From NCBI RefSeq assembly GCF_040802235.1, contig NC_133157.1, forward strand, positions 21,965,501-22,029,500: DNA of 64,000 bases. Direction: 5' to 3'. The translations under genes were made by a program, and so were the position numbers. This DNA comes from Manis javanica (Eukaryota; Chordata; Mammalia; Pholidota; Manidae). This document shows, piece by piece, positions 59,520 to 64,000 of the stretch (its first letter is position 1; each line of letters begins with the position of its first letter). The notes beneath the pieces were generated by a model that was not told the origin of the DNA, made no database searches, and saw only the letters and a list, made by a program, of their open reading frames with translations.

Positions 59520-60400
59520 AAGGTATGATTCTGTGAGCTGTTTCTTGCACTCATGTTCATACTTGTGAATGCCATCCATGTCACTATGTATCATTTTACT
59601 ATAGTTCATTTGTGTGTCTGGCTGTATAGTATTCCATTATCTACAGCTACACCATAATTTATTTGTCCATTCCACAGTTAATGGGCTAGAGTCAGTCTCC
59701 GTTTTTATTTACAAACAATGCTGCCAGCGAATGAGGTTCTTTAAGGCATATGCTTGAAGTGGAGTCACTGGGTCACAGAGCCACACTTCAACATTAATGC
59801 ATATATGAAATCACCTGGAGATCTTGTTAAATGCTGATTCCATTAAACAGGTCTGAAGTGGGATCTGAGATTCTGAAGTTCTAACAAACTTCCAGGCGAT
59901 GCCGGTGCTGCTGGCCCCGGACCACACACTGAGTCTGCATTTGCTTGCTCTTACCAGATAATACCAGTTTCACCAGGTTCTTATAGGAATGAGAGTTCCT
60001 GTTACTCCCCATATTCACTGATATTTAGTATTATCAGGTTTTTTTTAAATTAAATCCAATTGAGTGGATATGGAATGGTATTTTCTGGTTTTATTTTGCA
60101 TTTCTGTGATTACAAATGGTGGTGAGCATTTTTCATAGGCTTCCTCGCTACTCGGATTTTCTTTCTTGGGAAGCACCTTTTCAAGTCTTTTCCTCTATTT
60201 TTCTATCGATTGTTCATCTTTTTTAAAATTAATTCATCAGTATTCTTTATCCATTCTGGATGTTAGCTTTTTATTCATTTTCTGTCACAAATATTTTTCA
60301 GCTTGTGACCTGTCTTTTCACCAGCTTTGTAGATTTTTTTTGAACATTTTTAAAATTCCCATTTCAAGAATTGAGAACTTCCCATGCCCTCATCCCCATT
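59520..60400 (-). mobile_element. Antisense L1 interrupted by a MER5A
   Basis: The left part ('gtattccattatctacagct', 'tggagtcactgggtcacaga') and the right part ('ttttattttgcatttctgtg', 'attctttatccattctggat') are consecutive pieces of one antisense L1, split by the MER5A at 59780-59945. The 134-codon frame at 60166-60570 starts in this L1. Confidence 0.85.
59780..59945. mobile_element. MER5A inserted in the L1
   Basis: 'tatgaaatcacctggagatc', 'ttgttaaatgctgattccat', 'cttccaggcgatgccggtgc' and 'tgctggccccggaccacaca' follow the MER5A consensus almost end to end. Confidence 0.85.
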
Positions 60401-60404
60401 CCCT

Positions 60405-61560
60405 CTTTCTCCTGGGACCACCACCATTCCTGCACTCTGGTACCAAACACGATGCTACGGAACTCACTGTGCCCAGAAGCCACTGCAGTTCTCTGACTGG
60501 CACTCAGGCCACAGGAGGCCCCTGGGACGGTCATTGTTACACAAGAACAACCTACCTGGATCAGGCTTAGGGGTCCTCAGTTTCACTTCAAGTGAGCAGA
60601 CTCTTCCAACAAGTGTTTTTCACGAAATCTTTCAACATTACCCAGTGAACAAACAAGGGAGATGCTAATTTTGTGGAGTTTTTGAGTAAACAGATGATCA
60701 TTTTGATGTCATTGAAACCTTCAGATCAGGTTGATAATGGCTTTTAACATTTGGGGGCTTTTTTTTTTTGATAGGTTATGCTACACACAACCAGTCCTAG
60801 TCAAGCTTTTAAAATTTTTCTCTCCATATCATAGCTAGTAACCACCGATTAAAAAGCAAACTTTAACCACACAGAAGTGACAGACACTTTGTGAAATTTA
60901 ACAACTAGCATCTGAAATGACATTTAAAAGAAACAACAGTTCTCCCGTTTCTTTCATTGCCCAGTACAGCATTAAAACTTATTGTGACAATGCCAAGAGA
61001 TCTCAAATGTGGTTTCGTGGTTTCATGTCTTCAAATCAAACCTTTTGAAATAAGAGTGCAGCTAACTTTCAGAATATGCACTGTTGGAGCAGTCAGCCTG
61101 TGCCACGCACAGGGCACATCGGAGACAGTCGGCAAAACAATCAAATACATGTGATGATGGAGATTTGAGGGCCACTGTTCACAGCTGGGCCTTGCAACCC
61201 CCCACCCCCAGCCTGCATAAATCTCCCTTCTCCAGCCAGCCATACCTTGGGGTTGAGCTTCTGAGTACCTGGGCTGTGTTCTGCTGCAGCTCAATGGGCA
61301 CCTCGTCTGCAGTGCAGCAGAGGCCACAGGGCCGGGGAGAGGAGGGCAAGCTCAGCTCCAGCTACCACCCCAGGAGCACAGAAGCTACTTAAAACTGGAG
61401 CCTCTGGGCCCAGGAGCACCTGATTATGGGCAGGTCAACGTTTTGTGCCACACCGGTATCCTGTTTGCTTTCCCTGGGATATAGGTTGGGAAGCTGTGCT
61501 CCAGGAAAGAAGGAATTTGGGATGCTTACCACAGGGTTAGAAAGGCTACGGGAGGCCATG
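60405..61560. other. Intergenic sequence, nothing identified
   Basis: Frames of 65-102 codons at 60384-61392 have no support. Confidence 0.5.
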
Positions 61561-61564
61561 AATG

Positions 61565-61757
61565 ATTAGAGCAGTTACCCCAACCCTGGGGGCAGTGAAA
61601 TCTACTGGGTTTCCTCAAAGATTATCCTAATAGCTGGGCTGCACTCCCAGAGAGTCTGATTTAATTGCTGTGGGTGAGGCGCAGGCACCAGTAATGTTTC
61701 TAAAGTTCTCCCAGTGATTTAAATGGGCAGCTGGCAATGAGAATCACCAGATTAGTG
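61565..61757. mobile_element. MER5A-like remnant
   Basis: 'agagagtctgatttaattgc', 'gtgggtgaggcgcaggcacc' and 'tggcaatgagaatcaccaga' fit MER5A in reverse relative to the next copy. Confidence 0.65.
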
Positions 61758-61852
61758 TGTCCCGGGCAGAGAGATCAGTGAGGAGTCTACGCAGCAAGAA
61801 ACTGGAGGGACTGAACTACTACTGTGGAGTTGGAGAGGACATGCTGGTATAG

Positions 61853-62012
61853 ACCAGTGCTTCTTAGAGTGTGGCCTCGGATACTTCTAACAAATACAGA
61901 TTCCTGGGCCTCCTCTAATTACAGATCCTGGAGATTGGACTCAGTAACCTGCATTTTAAATAAGCTCTTTCTAGGTGACACTCAGAACACTGAAGTTTGA
62001 GAAGTGATATTT
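61853..62012. mobile_element. MER5A remnant
   Basis: 'cagtgcttcttagagtgtgg', 'acaaatacagattcctgggc', 'cagtaacctgcattttaaat' and 'gaagtttgagaagtga' are in MER5A order, with a visible CAGTGCTTCT terminus. Confidence 0.8.
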
Positions 62013-62014
62013 TG

Positions 62015-63570
62015 GAGGGTTCTGTCATTACCAACAGGTGTTAACATAAAGGTGAAAAAACTGAGTTGAAGAATTTTTCAATACCCCCAAAGACACATGA
62101 GCATAATTCAACAATAGGCGTGCATTAGCATGAGCCGCAGTGGGTGGACAACTCTCCACCTTCCAAGAGCTGATCCACGGCCATCCTTACAGGCCTCAGT
62201 CCGGAGCTTGTGTCTCAGCAGTCTGTAACTGTGCAGCCCTGTGTCGCTGATGGGGGGCAGGGGGGTGAAACTGGTCAGGAAGAAACTGAGTGGAGGAAGC
62301 AATAGGAAAGACAAAACAGTCAACTCTGAATTAACTCACGTCAGCCTGTAGGCAGCTGATTCTTGCATTACAAAGTATCATTTACCTGTAATGCTAGAGA
62401 TTCCTTTTTCTTTGTGTTTCAATTCTCAGTTCCTGGGGTACTTGCAAATTAGTGCAGTGTTTACAACAGTTGGATATGGCACCTGAGGAGCATTTTGCAT
62501 TATTACAAAATTCATATTACTCTTGAATTTGTATGTAATATACAGGCCTACATGTAACATGTGAAACACAACATGTGAAACATGATATTACTTATATTTC
62601 TTTACATTGCAAATAAAATGGACATTGAATACTAGAGTAGGTTTTTTAATAAAAATGTTTAATACTATGTTTCACAAATTATGTAAAAATGTTGGCTTTA
62701 TTGAATAATCTCTTTATATTTTTGTCCCTTAATGTTTGAGGCAAAATATTTTGAATATTTAAAGAGAAAAATAATTTTTCAAAATATGAGACTTTTTTAA
62801 CTTTTAGTTTACATCTGTAGATGAAAATATATTCAAATTTGGACTATTTGAAAACAACTATTATTTTTTTAATCCTTTAGATCGTTGAAATGAGTATTAG
62901 TCACGATTGTAATAGAAATAGATAATAATGACAGTAAGGAAAAAAACTCAAAGAAAAAAAACAAAATTTCCAAAGAAGATTGCTTACATTTTTAAAAACT
63001 GGCAACAATGAAAGTTAGCAGACTTTGAAGATAACCTATGTAAAATTTAGAAATAAGGTTCTATAAATTATTCATTAATGAAGATTTAATTTATCACAAA
63101 AATTGTGAAAATGAATAATCATTCTTATCAAAGCCACACTTAGAATGTCAAGTCTGATTAAATCCTTGCAACTTCATATCAGTTAACAAGTGATTCTTCA
63201 GCTACTAATTAAAACATTTAGATGGAAAAGAGAAGTATTCATGTCAAATGCATAATTCAGAAGTAGCAGATGTAATTCGGGGTTGCACCTTGCAAGATAA
63301 AAGAAAATCATATCTACAAAACCAGTAAATTAATCAAAGGAACAAAACCTATCACATAAGTGTTACTATATTTATTGGGTAATGATATTGGAAAGTGATT
63401 CTAACCCTTTTCATAGTATTAGACTATTTCTAGCAAAACACAATGTGCTTCAAATTAGTGGTAATAATTTTCCACTGGATAAACACACTAAAAAACATAG
63501 TATTTCATTTAACATCAAGTTTTTCCAACGGTGTATTAAGCGTGTCTTTTTTATTCTGATGTTTTAACAT
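62015..63570. other. AT-rich intergenic sequence, nothing identified
   Basis: There are long AT-rich stretches (62500-63560) with no recognised gene or repeat. Very old L1 cannot be excluded. Confidence 0.5.
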
Positions 63571-63574
63571 CTGT

Positions 63575-63965
63575 AGTCATCTTTTTTCCTTGTAGATTTG
63601 TAGATTTTATGTATTCTAAATATAAGTCTATTAACTGGGTTTGTATATCCACTTCATGCTTGCATTTTTACTCTTAATGGTATCTTTGAAAGAAAGCAAG
63701 AATTTTTTAATGTAGTTCATTTGATCAATAATATTTGTATTAGTGGTTTTTCTGCCCTGCTTCAATAATCTTTGCCTTCCCCAAGTAAATAGAAATGATT
63801 TTATGAGTTCTTATAGAAGATTTATTGTCTTTTACATTTGGACCTACAATTCAACTGGACTTGGGTTCTATGAATGATATGTGAGGCAGAGAAATTTTTT
63901 GTGCATGGAATCTATCTGACTGAACACTGTTCATTCAAAGGATTGTCTTTTCCCCCAGCTCTTAC
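63575..63965 (-). mobile_element. Antisense L1 fragment
   Basis: 'ttatgtattctaaatataag', 'tgtagttcatttgatcaata', 'tgccctgcttcaataatctt' and 'gacctacaattcaactggac' are the complement of L1 late ORF2. It may continue past the window end. Confidence 0.75.
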
Positions 63966-64000
63966 TCCTGCCCCCTTCCTTCTGCAGACAGCTGGTATGA

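Noticed and set aside
60166-60570. 134-codon + frame
   Set aside because: It starts in antisense L1 and continues into unique DNA. No homology.

Overview
This window is mammalian nuclear DNA. It has split genes with GT-AG introns, a CpG-island promoter, and a background of old interspersed repeats (L2, MIR, L1, MER5-type hAT elements, ERVL/MaLR-type LTRs). The two L1 3' ends near 15.1 kb and 55.7 kb resemble L1 families I associate with laurasiatherians. I see no Alu, B1/B2, CAN-SINE, ERE, BOV or cetartiodactyl CHR SINE, so the species is left open. A laurasiatherian such as a pangolin, bat, perissodactyl or carnivore relative is my inference.

Two protein genes are supported, both on the + strand. 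The first 13.5 kb holds the last four coding exons of TXNDC8 (spermatid thioredoxin, SPTRX3). Its active-site exons lie left of the window. A complete five-exon TXN gene (cytosolic thioredoxin-1, 105 aa) runs from a TATA box and CpG island at about 41.0 kb to a poly(A) signal at 53.54 kb. Corresponding exons of the two genes have the same lengths (60 and 66 bp, all phase 0), and the genes lie head to tail, so they look like an old tandem duplication. TXNDC8 differs by one additional 66-bp in-frame exon (12413-12478) that lengthens the region before the last beta strand.

The 27.6 kb between them holds no intact gene. It contains a 1.35-kb L1 with a large AT-rich palindrome, a four-site GTGATA cluster next to a perfect hairpin, a CCCCT-rich tract, LTR remnants, and a decayed NUDT5 processed pseudogene on the minus strand (25134-25780). 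The 33.0-36.4 kb interval is almost all antisense L1. Upstream of TXN, at about -455, lies a sequence matching the known TXN antioxidant response element (NRF2 target).

From 53.6 kb to the end I see only repeats: antisense L2, sense and antisense L1, MER5A copies (one nested in an L1), and AT-rich unique sequence. I found no RNA gene, CRISPR array or prokaryotic feature. No previously undescribed system is convincingly present. The best leads are the TXNDC8-specific exon, the AT palindrome, the GATA/hairpin module and the conserved stress element.
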